64,000 nt of DNA. It comes from Rudanella lutea DSM 19387. GTDB taxonomy: Bacteria > Bacteroidota > Bacteroidia > Cytophagales > Spirosomataceae. Made by a program: the position numbers and the translations under genes. The notes beneath the pieces were generated by a model, which ran no database searches, was not told the origin of the DNA, and saw only the letters and a program-made list of their open reading frames with translations. This document shows, in pieces, positions 18,572 to 26,382 of this stretch. How positions within the stretch are numbered: position 1 is the stretch's first letter; every line of letters starts with the position of its first letter. The stretch is from positions 2,262,277-2,326,276 of the forward strand of contig NZ_KB913013.1 in the NCBI RefSeq assembly GCF_000383955.1, given 5' to 3'.

Positions 18572-18664
18572 ATAGAACGCGGATGACGCGGATTGGGCAG
18601 ATATACGCCGATTCCCTTTAGTAATCCGCGTATATCAACTCAATCGGTGTCATCCGCGTTCTAT
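18572..18664. repeat. 93-bp palindrome (ATAGAACGCGGATGACGCGG type)
   Basis: ATAGAACGCGGATGAC at the left pairs with GTCATCCGCGTTCTAT at the right. An inner pair GATATACGCCGATT / AATCCGCGTATATC surrounds CCCTTTAGT. It lies 34 bp after the carboxylesterase stop and may act as its terminator, though there is no T-run. Confidence 0.75.
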
Positions 18665-18677
18665 CACGTCACAGTAC

Positions 18678-18788
18678 ATAAGTGAATGAATAATGTAAGA
18701 TGAACGATTGTACTACCTACTGACAATCAGCCATTTCATTATACATTTTACATTATTCATTTTACTTTTAATTCTGCTCTACTTAGTT
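18678..18788. repeat. Dispersed intergenic palindromic repeat, copy B
   Basis: Homologous to 8091-8197, with the same flanks (ATAAGTGAATGA, ACTTAGTT) and a CATTTTACATT arm. It differs by a few short insertions and deletions. Confidence 0.75.
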
Positions 18789-18806
18789 GCGTTTGAATTA
18801 GTCCTT

Positions 18807-18846
18807 AACAGCGTAGCTCCGAACCAGTTGGCGGGGCTACGCTGTT
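18807..18846. terminator. Hairpin upstream of the dioxygenase gene
   Basis: AACAGCGTAGC (18807-18817) pairs perfectly with GCTACGCTGTT (18836-18846), followed by a weak T-rich tract (GTGTTTG). It ends 16 bp before the start at 18863. It could terminate the upstream operon or sit in the leader of ygiD. Confidence 0.5.
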
Positions 18847-18862
18847 GTGTTTGTAGACCACC

Positions 18863-19744
18863 ATGAAACGTACACACTTTCTGCAAACGCTCCTGACCGG
18901 AGCCCTTGGTATGAACACCTTATCGGCTTTCAAGCAATTTACCGATACACTGCCCGAAGGCGAAACCCTGATGCCCGTTTTGTTTGTGGGCCACGGCTCG
19001 CCCATGAACGGGATCGAAGACAACGATTTTAGCCGACGCTGGAAACAGATGGCCACCGAGATGCCAACCCCTACGGCGGTGCTGGTGGTGTCGGCCCACT
19101 GGTTTACGCGGGGCACCAAAATCACGGCGATGGACAAACCCCAGACCATTCATGACTTTGGTGGTTTCCCGCAGGCCTTGTTCGATGTGCAGTACCCCGC
19201 CCCCGGCAACCCGGCGCTGGCCAAGGAGACGGCCGCCCTGATCCGGTCGACGCCGGTGGAGCTAAACCACGACTGGGGGCTGGACCACGGCACTTGGACT
19301 ATTGTGCGGCACATGTACCCGCAGGCCAATATTCCGGTGCTTCAGTTGAGCATCGACTTCTCCAAAGGGCCGCAGTACCACTACGACCTCGCCCGTGAGC
19401 TGTACGCGCTCCGCCGGAAAGGCGTGCTCATTATGGGTAGCGGCAACATGGTGCATAACCTGCGGATGGTAGCCTGGGACAAACTGAACGAACCGAGCTA
19501 CGGCTATGACTGGGCCATCAGCCTCAACGATACGTTTAAGCAGCTCATCAGCCAAAACGACGTAAAGCCCCTCATAAACTACAGCAGCCTTGGCCGCGAA
19601 GGAGCCCTTGCTATTCCTACCCCCGAACACTACCTGCCCTTGCTGTACACGCTCGGACTACGGACGGGTAAAGACGCTGTATCGTTTTTTAACGACCGGG
19701 CCGTGGGCGGTTCACTCACCATGACCTCGGTCCGAATCGGTTAA
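18863..19744 (+). CDS. ygiD: 4,5-DOPA-extradiol-dioxygenase-type protein
   Basis: A 293-aa class III extradiol (LigB-type) dioxygenase. PVLFVGHGSPMNGIEDNDFS near residue 40 carries the first iron-ligand His. VVSAHWFTRG, LNHDWGLDHGTW and MGSGNMVHNLRM match YgiD/DODA. The family cleaves the aromatic ring of DOPA-like catechols with non-haem Fe or Zn. The N-terminus MKRTHFLQTLLTGALGMNTL resembles a Tat-like leader (KR rather than RR), so export is possible but uncertain. A pirin gene follows after 11 bp; both families act on aromatic substrates. Confidence 0.92.
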   Translation: MKRTHFLQTLLTGALGMNTLSAFKQFTDTLPEGETLMPVLFVGHGSPMNGIEDNDFSRRWKQMATEMPTPTAVLVVSAHWFTRGTKITAMDKPQTIHDFGGFPQALFDVQYPAPGNPALAKETAALIRSTPVELNHDWGLDHGTWTIVRHMYPQANIPVLQLSIDFSKGPQYHYDLARELYALRRKGVLIMGSGNMVHNLRMVAWDKLNEPSYGYDWAISLNDTFKQLISQNDVKPLINYSSLGREGALAIPTPEHYLPLLYTLGLRTGKDAVSFFNDRAVGGSLTMTSVRIG

Positions 19745-19755
19745 CTCCACACCCT

Positions 19756-20679
19756 ATGCTCGATCAGATCATCGACGCCCGTACGGCCTCACTCGGCAAC
19801 GGATTCAGTGTCCGGCGGATTCTGCCCTACCGGCTTCGGCGGATGCTCGGGCCGTTTATTTTCATGGATCATGCCGGGCCGGTAAACATCATCCCCGATC
19901 GGGTGGCCGACATGGATGTACTGCCGCACCCACACATTGGGCTCTCTACGGTCAGCTACCTGTTCGATGGGCAGGTGACCCACCGCGATAGCCTTGGGGT
20001 GCAGCAGGTGATCCGGCCGGGCGAGGTGAACTGGATGAAGGCCGGCAGCGGCATTGCCCACTCCGAACGGTTTGAAGACCCCGCCATGCTGGCCGGGGGG
20101 AAGCTGGAGATGATTCAGACGTGGGTGGCCCTGCCCGAAGCTGACGAAGAAAGCGCCCCCACCTTTGAGAACTACCAGCCCGAAATCCTACCCGTGTTTA
20201 CGGACAAGGGTGTCTGGATGCGCCTGATTGCGGGCGACGCCTTCGGGCTCACCAATGCGGTAAAAACACACTCGCCCCTGTTTTATGCCCATGTGGTGTT
20301 GCAGGGCGGCACGCGGTTCGGATTGCCACGCGGCCATGCCGAACGTGGGGCGTATGTGGCCAAAGGTAGCGTAGAGGTCAACGGACACCGGTATGGCGTG
20401 GGGCAGTTGCTGGTGTTTACGCCCGGCATTGATCCGGTGCTGATAGCCCACGAAACCTGTACCCTCATGCTGCTGGGCGGAGAACCACTGGGCGAACGGT
20501 TTATCTGGTGGAACTTCGTATCATCGCGCCGGGACCGGATTGAACAGGCCAAGGCCGACTGGGAAGCGGGCCGTATTGCGTTGCCTCCCAACGACAACGT
20601 CGAGTTTATTCCGTTGCCGCACGATACCTCCCGCCCGGCCGGGGCTCCGCGCACACCGCCCCCGCCCGCGCTCTCGTAG
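19756..20679 (+). CDS. Pirin family protein
   Basis: A 307-aa bicupin. The N-terminal domain carries the metal site HPHIGLSTVSYLFDGQVTHR and the conserved EVNWMKAGSGIAHSERF. The C-terminal cupin and GEPLGERFIWWNFVSSRRDRI end the conserved region. Bacterial pirins are often quercetinase-like dioxygenases or regulators of metabolism. It is co-transcribed with the ygiD-type dioxygenase and followed by a terminator. The last 40 residues are Pro-rich and variable. Confidence 0.92.
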   Translation: MLDQIIDARTASLGNGFSVRRILPYRLRRMLGPFIFMDHAGPVNIIPDRVADMDVLPHPHIGLSTVSYLFDGQVTHRDSLGVQQVIRPGEVNWMKAGSGIAHSERFEDPAMLAGGKLEMIQTWVALPEADEESAPTFENYQPEILPVFTDKGVWMRLIAGDAFGLTNAVKTHSPLFYAHVVLQGGTRFGLPRGHAERGAYVAKGSVEVNGHRYGVGQLLVFTPGIDPVLIAHETCTLMLLGGEPLGERFIWWNFVSSRRDRIEQAKADWEAGRIALPPNDNVEFIPLPHDTSRPAGAPRTPPPPALS

Positions 20680-20705
20680 ACCGCACTGGCGCGCCCGAAA
20701 AAGAG

Positions 20706-20735
20706 AAAGCCTGACTCCAGCAGAGCCAGGCTTTG
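20706..20735 (+). terminator. Terminator of the ygiD-pirin unit
   Basis: AAAGCCTG (20706-20713) pairs with CAGGCTTT (20727-20734); the poly-T is short. Confidence 0.6.
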
Positions 20736-20875
20736 CCAGTTGTGTATAGCCTTACTTATCAATGAATAGGCAACCCAACAGGCCGTATTGTTTCCCCATT
20801 GGCCTCACCGAATGAGGCTACGGCACATTTACCTTGTAATTTTGCTCAACCTAACCCTCCTCAACTTCTGACGCC

Positions 20876-21067
20876 ATGCTCCCATCCGAACCAACCCGTT
20901 GCCCGCGCTGTCACCGGCCGTTTGCGTGCCGGGCCGCTGCCATCCGCACCTGCCAATGTGCGGCTGTACCCCTCACGCCCGCCCAACGCGAATACATAGC
21001 CTCTCGCTACAAGGGGTGCCTCTGCGCTGAGTGCCTGCAGGCACTTGCCCGCGAAGTAACCCCCTGA
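20876..21067 (+). CDS. Cysteine-rich CWC-type small protein
   Basis: A 63-aa protein with CPRCHRPFACRAAAIRTCQCA and GCLCAECLQAL. Eight Cys residues are arranged as in the Cys_rich_CWC family (CxxC...C...CxC...CxCxxC), presumably binding metal. The family is common in Bacteroidota and Proteobacteria, with no known function. It stands alone between the pirin and aminotransferase genes. Confidence 0.8.
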   Translation: MLPSEPTRCPRCHRPFACRAAAIRTCQCAAVPLTPAQREYIASRYKGCLCAECLQALAREVTP

Positions 21068-21144
21068 TACCGCCTTGCCCATTCTGCCTAAATTCCGTTA
21101 TTTACAGCCGTTTCCGTAGCCTCACGCCTACGGGTACGGCACGT

Positions 21145-22398
21145 ATGACCAAGCGCGACTTTCTCCGTTCCTTTACGGGCCTTGCGGCTCTGCCGTTTAC
21201 GCCCCTCCACAACCTGCTACAAACCATCGAGGGCCTCCCGGCCGATACCGTAGCCCGCGAAGAAGCCTTCTGGGAAAGCCTACGGTCGCACTTTACGGTC
21301 ACCAACGACTTTATCCACCTCGAAAACGGCTACTACATCCTGGCTGCCAACGAGGTGATGGACGCCTTGGTGAACCACGCCCGCACCGTAAACCGGGTGT
21401 CGTCGTACTATATGCGAACCCGGCAGTTCGACGATAAACTCGCCGTTCGGAAACAATTGGCCGAAGTAGTAGGCTGCTCGTCTGACGAATTGATTATCAC
21501 CCGTAACACGACCGAATCGCTCGATACCGTGATTTCGGGCATCGACTGGAAACGGGGCGACGAGGCCGTGATGGCCGTGCAGGACTACGGGGCTATGCTC
21601 GATATGTTTGCCCAACAGGCCCGGCGGTACGGTATAGTGAACCGGGAGGTGGAGTTGCCCAACCACCCGCAATCCGACGACGAGCTGGTGAGCCTCTACG
21701 AAAAGGCCATCACGCCCAGGACCCGACTGCTGATGTTGTGCCACATCGTGAATATTACGGGTCAGATTCTGCCCGTTCGGAAAATTGCTGATATGGCCCA
21801 CCGGCACGGCGTGGAAGTGATGGTCGACGGGGCGCATGCCGTTGGGCATTTCGATTTCCGGCTGCCCGACCTCGGCTGCGATTACTACGGCAGCAGCCTG
21901 CACAAGTGGCTGGGGTGCCCGCTCGGTGCCGGGATGCTCTACGTTCGGCGCGACAAGGTGAAGGGGCTATGGCCTATGTTTGGCGATGCGGGTTTTGCCG
22001 ACGACGACATCCGTAAACTAAACCATACTGGTACCCACCCCGTCCATACCGACCTCGCCCTGGCCGATGCCATTCGGTTTCACCAGATGATCGGCATTGC
22101 CCGCAAAGAGGCCCGGCTGCGCTACCTGCAAACCTACTGGACTTCGAAAGTGCGGTCGGTGCCCAATATTATAGTCAACACGCCCGCCTACCCGGCCCGG
22201 ATGTGTGGCATTGCCAACGTGGGTATTCGCGGCATGAAACCGACCGACCTGGCCAAAACCCTGTTTGACCGATACCGAATCTGGACGGTGGGCATTGAGC
22301 GGGCCAATGTGCAGGGCGTGCGCGTGACCCCGCACCTGTACACCACCACGGCCGAGCTGGATACGCTCGTAAAAGCCCTGCGCGAATTGGCCGCCTGA
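21145..22398 (+). CDS. Class V aminotransferase (isopenicillin-N-epimerase-like), Tat-like leader
   Basis: A 417-aa PLP enzyme. The ATG at 21145 gives MTKRDFLRSFTGLAALPFTP, which resembles a Tat signal with KR in place of RR. TRNTTESLDTVI, MVDGAHAVGHFDF (PLP-contacting Asp) and YYGSSLHKWLGCPLGAGMLY (Schiff-base Lys) are the diagnostic blocks of the CsdB/CefD group. The C-terminal small domain follows. Members include cysteine desulfurases and isopenicillin-N epimerases; no active-site Cys loop of a desulfurase is evident. Substrate unknown. If exported it would be an unusual periplasmic PLP enzyme. Confidence 0.88.
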   Translation: MTKRDFLRSFTGLAALPFTPLHNLLQTIEGLPADTVAREEAFWESLRSHFTVTNDFIHLENGYYILAANEVMDALVNHARTVNRVSSYYMRTRQFDDKLAVRKQLAEVVGCSSDELIITRNTTESLDTVISGIDWKRGDEAVMAVQDYGAMLDMFAQQARRYGIVNREVELPNHPQSDDELVSLYEKAITPRTRLLMLCHIVNITGQILPVRKIADMAHRHGVEVMVDGAHAVGHFDFRLPDLGCDYYGSSLHKWLGCPLGAGMLYVRRDKVKGLWPMFGDAGFADDDIRKLNHTGTHPVHTDLALADAIRFHQMIGIARKEARLRYLQTYWTSKVRSVPNIIVNTPAYPARMCGIANVGIRGMKPTDLAKTLFDRYRIWTVGIERANVQGVRVTPHLYTTTAELDTLVKALRELAA

Positions 22399-22629
22399 CA
22401 TACGGTTGGCTCCCTTTACGGCGTTGACAGAAAGAGACCCGCAGGCCAGATAACTTGATGTAACCTTAGAATGCCTTACACCAGATGGTGTTCAACCGGG
22501 CCTTACCAAAATCCTACGTTTCGCCGACGGCTCTGCTACCCCACTAACTTTTACAATAACCTTTTGGAAACTCTGACAACTTTTTCTTAGTTTTCCCTCA
22601 TACAGTTTTTCCAGCTGTTTGTGCCCGTT

Positions 22630-23298
22630 ATGCTTGCTGCTGAATTGATCGATCCTATGCTGCCAGCGCTGAAGCCTGCCGACACCGTCGGGGAGGCTCT
22701 GAATTGGATGCAGGAACACCGCATCGGCCAGATGGTGCTGACCGATCAGACGGAGTACAAAGGCTTGCTGTCGGAAGATGTGCTGATGGACGTGGCCGAC
22801 GAAGACCGCCCGCTCTCGGAAGTGATGCGGTTGTTTGAGCAAGTGTACGTCTACGAAACCCAGCACGCCCTTGAGCTGCTGAGCGTAGCCCTTGAGCACC
22901 GGCTCGAAGTATTGGCCGTGCTCAACGACGCCAAGGAGTTTATGGGTACGGTATCGGTCAACGAACTACTCAAGAACTTCGCCAACGAGCTGGGCATGAC
23001 CGAGGCCGGGGCCATTCTGATTCTGACCATCGACGAGCGCGACTATTCACTGGCCGAAATTAGCCGCCTGATTGAGTCGAACAACACGAAAGTAATCAGC
23101 AGCTATTTTAGCAGCGCGGCTTACGGCATGCCCGACAAGTCGCGGCTTACGTTGAAATTGAACCGGCGCGACATTGGCCCGGTTGTTTCGACCCTCGAAC
23201 GCTTTGGCTACAACATCGAAGCGGCTTTTGCCAATGCCCCCATCGAAAGTATTGATCAGGAGCGGCTCGATTTGCTGCTGCGCTACCTTAATACGTAG
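22630..23298 (+). CDS. CBS domain protein with ACT-like C-terminus
   Basis: A 222-aa protein. Two CBS motifs span residues about 1-120 (LKPADTVGEALNWMQEHRIG, then VAVLNDAKEFMGTVSVNELL). The C-terminal 100 residues (ILILTIDERDYSLAEISRLI) resemble an ACT-type regulatory fold. The ATG at 22630 is preferred to the GTG at 22621. In Bacteroidota this gene habitually precedes NAD kinase and PorG-type genes, as here. Probably an adenosine-nucleotide-sensing regulatory protein; the partner is not known. Confidence 0.85.
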   Translation: MLAAELIDPMLPALKPADTVGEALNWMQEHRIGQMVLTDQTEYKGLLSEDVLMDVADEDRPLSEVMRLFEQVYVYETQHALELLSVALEHRLEVLAVLNDAKEFMGTVSVNELLKNFANELGMTEAGAILILTIDERDYSLAEISRLIESNNTKVISSYFSSAAYGMPDKSRLTLKLNRRDIGPVVSTLERFGYNIEAAFANAPIESIDQERLDLLLRYLNT

Positions 23299-23303
23299 TT
23301 TAG

Positions 23304-23354
23304 AGTTCTCGGTTTAGAGTTCCGGTTTACCGTTGGGGTTCAAAACCGAGTACT
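23304..23354. repeat. Word-like palindrome upstream of nadK
   Basis: AGTTCTCGGTTT (23304-23315) pairs with AAACCGAGTACT (23343-23354), one mismatch. The centre repeats TTTAGAGTTC. It fills the spacer and ends 14 bp before the nadK start, so it would be in the nadK leader if transcribed from upstream. Confidence 0.6.
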
Positions 23355-23368
23355 GAAAACGTTTTTTC

Positions 23369-24244
23369 ATGAAAATTGCCATTCACGGGCGTAATTTCAG
23401 CGTACAAACCAAGCCGTACGTGCAAGCCATGTTCGACGATCTGGTCGAGCGACAGGCGGAAGTACAGATTTCGCACGGCTACCACGAGTTTCTCAACTTT
23501 GCGGGCGTTGCCCATCCTTTCCAGTCCACCTACCGCACGCCCGAAGAGCTTTTTGATGCCGATTTTATGCTCAGTCTCGGGGGCGATGGTACGCTGCTGG
23601 AGGCCGTTGCCCACGTTGGTGCCCGACAAACTCCGATCGTCGGAATCAACATCGGGCGGCTGGGGTTTCTGGCAACGGTGGCCCCTACGGCTATCAAGTA
23701 CATGCTTCACGCCATTGTAAACGGGCAGTTCACGATTGATGAGCGCTCGCTGGTGAGCCTGCAAACCGACAAGGATATTTTTGAAGGCATCCCCTTCGCC
23801 CTGAACGATTTCACGATTACCCGCACCGAAATGTCGTCGATGATTACGGTGCATACCTACCTCGACGGGCAGTTTCTGAATTCCTACTGGGCCGACGGGC
23901 TCATTATATCAACCCCCACGGGGTCAACGGGTTACTCGCTCAGTTGCGGAGGACCGGTGCTGTTGCCTCACACGAATAACTTCATTATCACCCCTATCAG
24001 CCCGCACAACCTGAACGTGCGTCCCATGGTCGTGATGGATTCCTGCCAGCTTTCGTTTGAGGTTTCGAGCCGGAGTGGCAATTTCCTGGTCGCCCTCGAC
24101 TCTCGCTCCCGTACGGTCGATGCCTCGACCCGCCTGAGTGTGCAGAAAGCCGACTTTTCGGCCCGGCTTGTCAAACTCAATGACGACAATTTCCTCAACA
24201 CTCTGCGCAGTAAACTCAACTGGGGCTTCGATATTCGGAATTGA
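23369..24244 (+). CDS. nadK: NAD kinase
   Basis: A 291-aa enzyme that phosphorylates NAD to NADP. The diagnostic GGDGTLLEAV lies near residue 75. NIGRLGFLATV, the SPTGSTGYSLSCGGP-type loop (STPTGSTGYSLS near residue 175) and SPHNLNVRPMVV are all intact. Length is typical. It lies 70 bp after the CBS gene and upstream of two PorG-like genes, the usual Bacteroidota arrangement. Confidence 0.97.
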   Translation: MKIAIHGRNFSVQTKPYVQAMFDDLVERQAEVQISHGYHEFLNFAGVAHPFQSTYRTPEELFDADFMLSLGGDGTLLEAVAHVGARQTPIVGINIGRLGFLATVAPTAIKYMLHAIVNGQFTIDERSLVSLQTDKDIFEGIPFALNDFTITRTEMSSMITVHTYLDGQFLNSYWADGLIISTPTGSTGYSLSCGGPVLLPHTNNFIITPISPHNLNVRPMVVMDSCQLSFEVSSRSGNFLVALDSRSRTVDASTRLSVQKADFSARLVKLNDDNFLNTLRSKLNWGFDIRN

Positions 24245-24250
24245 AGGAGT

Positions 24251-24340
24251 GAGGAGACAGGAGTGAGTAGTGAGGAGTTGCTGACGCGTAAGCAATACTC
24301 GTGCGTCAGCAACTACTCACTACTCACTCCTATCTCCTAC
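24251..24340. repeat. 90-bp long hairpin with GCTGACGC core
   Basis: GAGGAGACAGGAGTGAGTAG continuing to TTGCTGACGC (24251-24287) is nearly complementary to GCGTCAGCAACTACTCACTA continuing to 24340. About 3 mismatches occur in 37 bp, with a 15-nt loop. It starts 7 bp after the nadK stop. Confidence 0.8.
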
Positions 24341-24459
24341 CTCCTTATCCCTTTGGCATAATTTTCGTACGAGATTTCCAATAAAATTCAGTTCATAGCC
24401 GTTTCGGAAATAGTCGACTTCGGTCGATAATCAGTTCGTAGTGGTTTTATCCTCAATAT

Positions 24460-25446
24460 ATGAAGCGTATACACGCATTGACCTCGGGTATTTTGTCGGC
24501 GTTGTTAGTGAGCGCGGGCATTCAGGAGAGTATGGCGCAACGCCGACCGAATACCCAATTTGCCCCGTACTCTGAAGTCGGCGTAGGCGTAGGTACGTCC
24601 AGCTATTACGGCGATTTGGCCGGCTACCGGGCTGCGCCCAAAGCTACGTTTATCATGCTTCGCTGGAATGCTGGCCTGCACTACACCCGGCACTTTACGC
24701 CCCGCATTGCCGCCCGGGCTGGCTTCACCTGGGCACGTATTGCGGGCGACGATTACACGTTCAATAAAGGCAATGGAGGTGGCCCGGTGCAGTACGCCCG
24801 AAACCTGCATTTCCGCAACGACCTGAAAGAGTTTGCCCTGACGGGAATTTACAAGTTCCGCCCGGATGGCCGCAACTCCAACCAACGCGCCAAAGTATCG
24901 CCCTATGTATTTGCCGGGTTAGCTCTGGTGGCCCATAGCCCCGAAGCCCGCACACCCGTTGATTACGTGGATCCCAACAACCCCGATGCTACCGACAGCG
25001 GACGCCGTTGGGTAAAACTGCAACCGCTGGGTACCGAAGGGCAGGGACAGCCCAACTATGCCAAGCCATACTCCCTCGTGACGCTGGCCATCCCCGTCGG
25101 GTTTGGAGTCCGCTACAAATACAACGACGATTTCACGATTGCGGCTGAGATTGGTTACCGCTACGCCTTCTCCGACTATCTGGACGATGTAGGTGGCCCA
25201 TACGCTGCCGACGGCACCCTCTCGGGTCTCTCGGCAACCATGGCCGACCGCCGGGCCGAGCAGTTTGCCGCCCGCAAAAACAAAGACCGCGACCCCAAAC
25301 TATCGGATCTGGCTCTAAACGATCCCGGTGCGTTTACAACCACAACCCGGGGAGCCAAAGGCATTTTGTCGGATGGGTATCTGCTCACACAAGTTCAGCT
25401 CATCTATACCATTCCGGGTAAAATCAAGTGCCCACCGATTCGGTAA
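24460..25446 (+). CDS. DUF6089 (PorG-like) outer-membrane protein
   Basis: A 328-aa protein with a signal peptide (to MAQ near residue 27), then EVGVGVGTSSYYGDLAGY, the conserved N-terminal strand pair of DUF6089, and alternating beta-strand sequence ending in VQLIYTIPGKIKCP. PorG is the outer-membrane member of this family in type IX secretion in Porphyromonas. Located after nadK and before a second, shorter homologue. The segment at residues about 255-300 (RKNKDRDPKLSDLALNDPGA) is an extra periplasmic or loop region absent from the second copy. A role in type IX secretion is possible, not shown. Confidence 0.82.
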   Translation: MKRIHALTSGILSALLVSAGIQESMAQRRPNTQFAPYSEVGVGVGTSSYYGDLAGYRAAPKATFIMLRWNAGLHYTRHFTPRIAARAGFTWARIAGDDYTFNKGNGGGPVQYARNLHFRNDLKEFALTGIYKFRPDGRNSNQRAKVSPYVFAGLALVAHSPEARTPVDYVDPNNPDATDSGRRWVKLQPLGTEGQGQPNYAKPYSLVTLAIPVGFGVRYKYNDDFTIAAEIGYRYAFSDYLDDVGGPYAADGTLSGLSATMADRRAEQFAARKNKDRDPKLSDLALNDPGAFTTTTRGAKGILSDGYLLTQVQLIYTIPGKIKCPPIR

Positions 25447-25510
25447 AGAAGTTTAGGATTTTAAGTTTTGAGTTTATAGTTTTTTGTGAAGAGGTCGACT
25501 CTCAATCTGC

Positions 25511-26194
25511 ATGCCTGCTTGCCTGAATAGTAAACACACAGCCCGACTAACTACGGTCGGGCTTTTTATCGGTCTTCTGATGATGACCCTCGCTACCTAC
25601 GCCCAGCAGGTTGAACTGGGCGGGGGCTTAGGCGGGATGCTCTACAAAGGCGATCTGGCGCCGAGCCTGAATCCCCGGTTTTATCGGCCCGCTGGCAACC
25701 TGTTTTTCCGGTACAATTTTACGCGGTCGTTTTCCATGCGGGCTGGCATTGCCATGGGCGGCATCAAAGCCGAAGACCGGGTCAGCAGCGATCCTTTTCA
25801 GCAAGCCCGCAACCGGTCGTTTCGGACCCGCATTGGCGAGGCTACCGTGGATATGGAATACTTTTTCCGTGACTTCAAAATGCTGCGCCGGGTTAAAAAC
25901 TGGTCGCCGTATGTGTTTGGTGGGATAGGTTATATGTCGTACAGCCCCCGCAACGAAGGCGGCCCTCGGGTAATGTACCCCCTGGGCGTTGGTCTGAAAT
26001 ACGAGATCAAACGGCCCTGGAGCATTGGGTTCGAGTTTGGCACCCGGTTCACCCGCAACGACGACCTCGACGGGTTGGGCAAAGCCGCCGGGGCACCGCG
26101 CTTAGCATCGGGCAATCCGGCCCTCAATGATAGCTACACCTATACGGCTATTACACTCAGTTACACGTTTTACAAGATTACGTGCCCCGAATAG
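25511..26194 (+). CDS. DUF6089 (PorG-like) outer-membrane protein, shorter paralogue
   Basis: A 227-aa protein. Leader TVGLFIGLLMMTLATYAQQ, then VELGGGLGGMLYKGDLAPSL, the DUF6089 motif, and a barrel ending AITLSYTFYKITCPE. The YVFGGIGYMSYSPRNEG block parallels YVFAGLALVAHSPEART of the previous gene. In many Bacteroidota the next genes are uppS and bamA; here an M23 peptidase follows after a highly structured spacer instead. Confidence 0.82.
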   Translation: MPACLNSKHTARLTTVGLFIGLLMMTLATYAQQVELGGGLGGMLYKGDLAPSLNPRFYRPAGNLFFRYNFTRSFSMRAGIAMGGIKAEDRVSSDPFQQARNRSFRTRIGEATVDMEYFFRDFKMLRRVKNWSPYVFGGIGYMSYSPRNEGGPRVMYPLGVGLKYEIKRPWSIGFEFGTRFTRNDDLDGLGKAAGAPRLASGNPALNDSYTYTAITLSYTFYKITCPE

Positions 26195-26315
26195 AGCCGC
26201 AATATGTTGCGGCTCATGAGCGTCAGCAAAAGCATCGGCTCATAGGCGTCAGCAAAACTGACTCATGAACGTCAGCAAAACCTTGCCGTTGCTGAGCCGC
26301 AAAATGTTGCGGCTC
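26194..26315. repeat. Three 19-bp direct repeats between two identical 9-bp hairpins
   Basis: Hairpins GAGCCGCAA-tatg-TTGCGGCTC (26194-26214, overlapping the stop of the upstream gene) and GAGCCGCAA-aatg-TTGCGGCTC (26294-26315) flank CTCATGAGCGTCAGCAAAA (26213-26231), CTCATAGGCGTCAGCAAAA (26239-26257) and CTCATGAACGTCAGCAAAA (26262-26280). The GCGTCAGCAA word recurs in the hairpins at 24251 and 27214. Confidence 0.85.
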
Positions 26316-26334
26316 TACTTTTTCCGTACTTTTG
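26307..26334 (+). promoter_or_regulatory. Promoter of the M23 peptidase gene (TTG-N17-TACTTTTG)
   Basis: TTG at 26307-26309, 17-bp spacer, exact -7 element TACTTTTG at 26327-26334; the ATG is at 26383. The -33 TTG is part of the second hairpin at 26294-26315, so hairpin formation and promoter overlap. Confidence 0.7.
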
Positions 26335-26382
26335 CCCTTCATTCAAGTAATCTGTTCGGTGAAAGTTCATTTAGGTGATCTT

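Noticed and set aside
26213-26280. Three evenly spaced direct repeats suggesting a mini CRISPR array
   Set aside because: Spacers are only 4-7 bp, repeats are imperfect and no cas genes are near.
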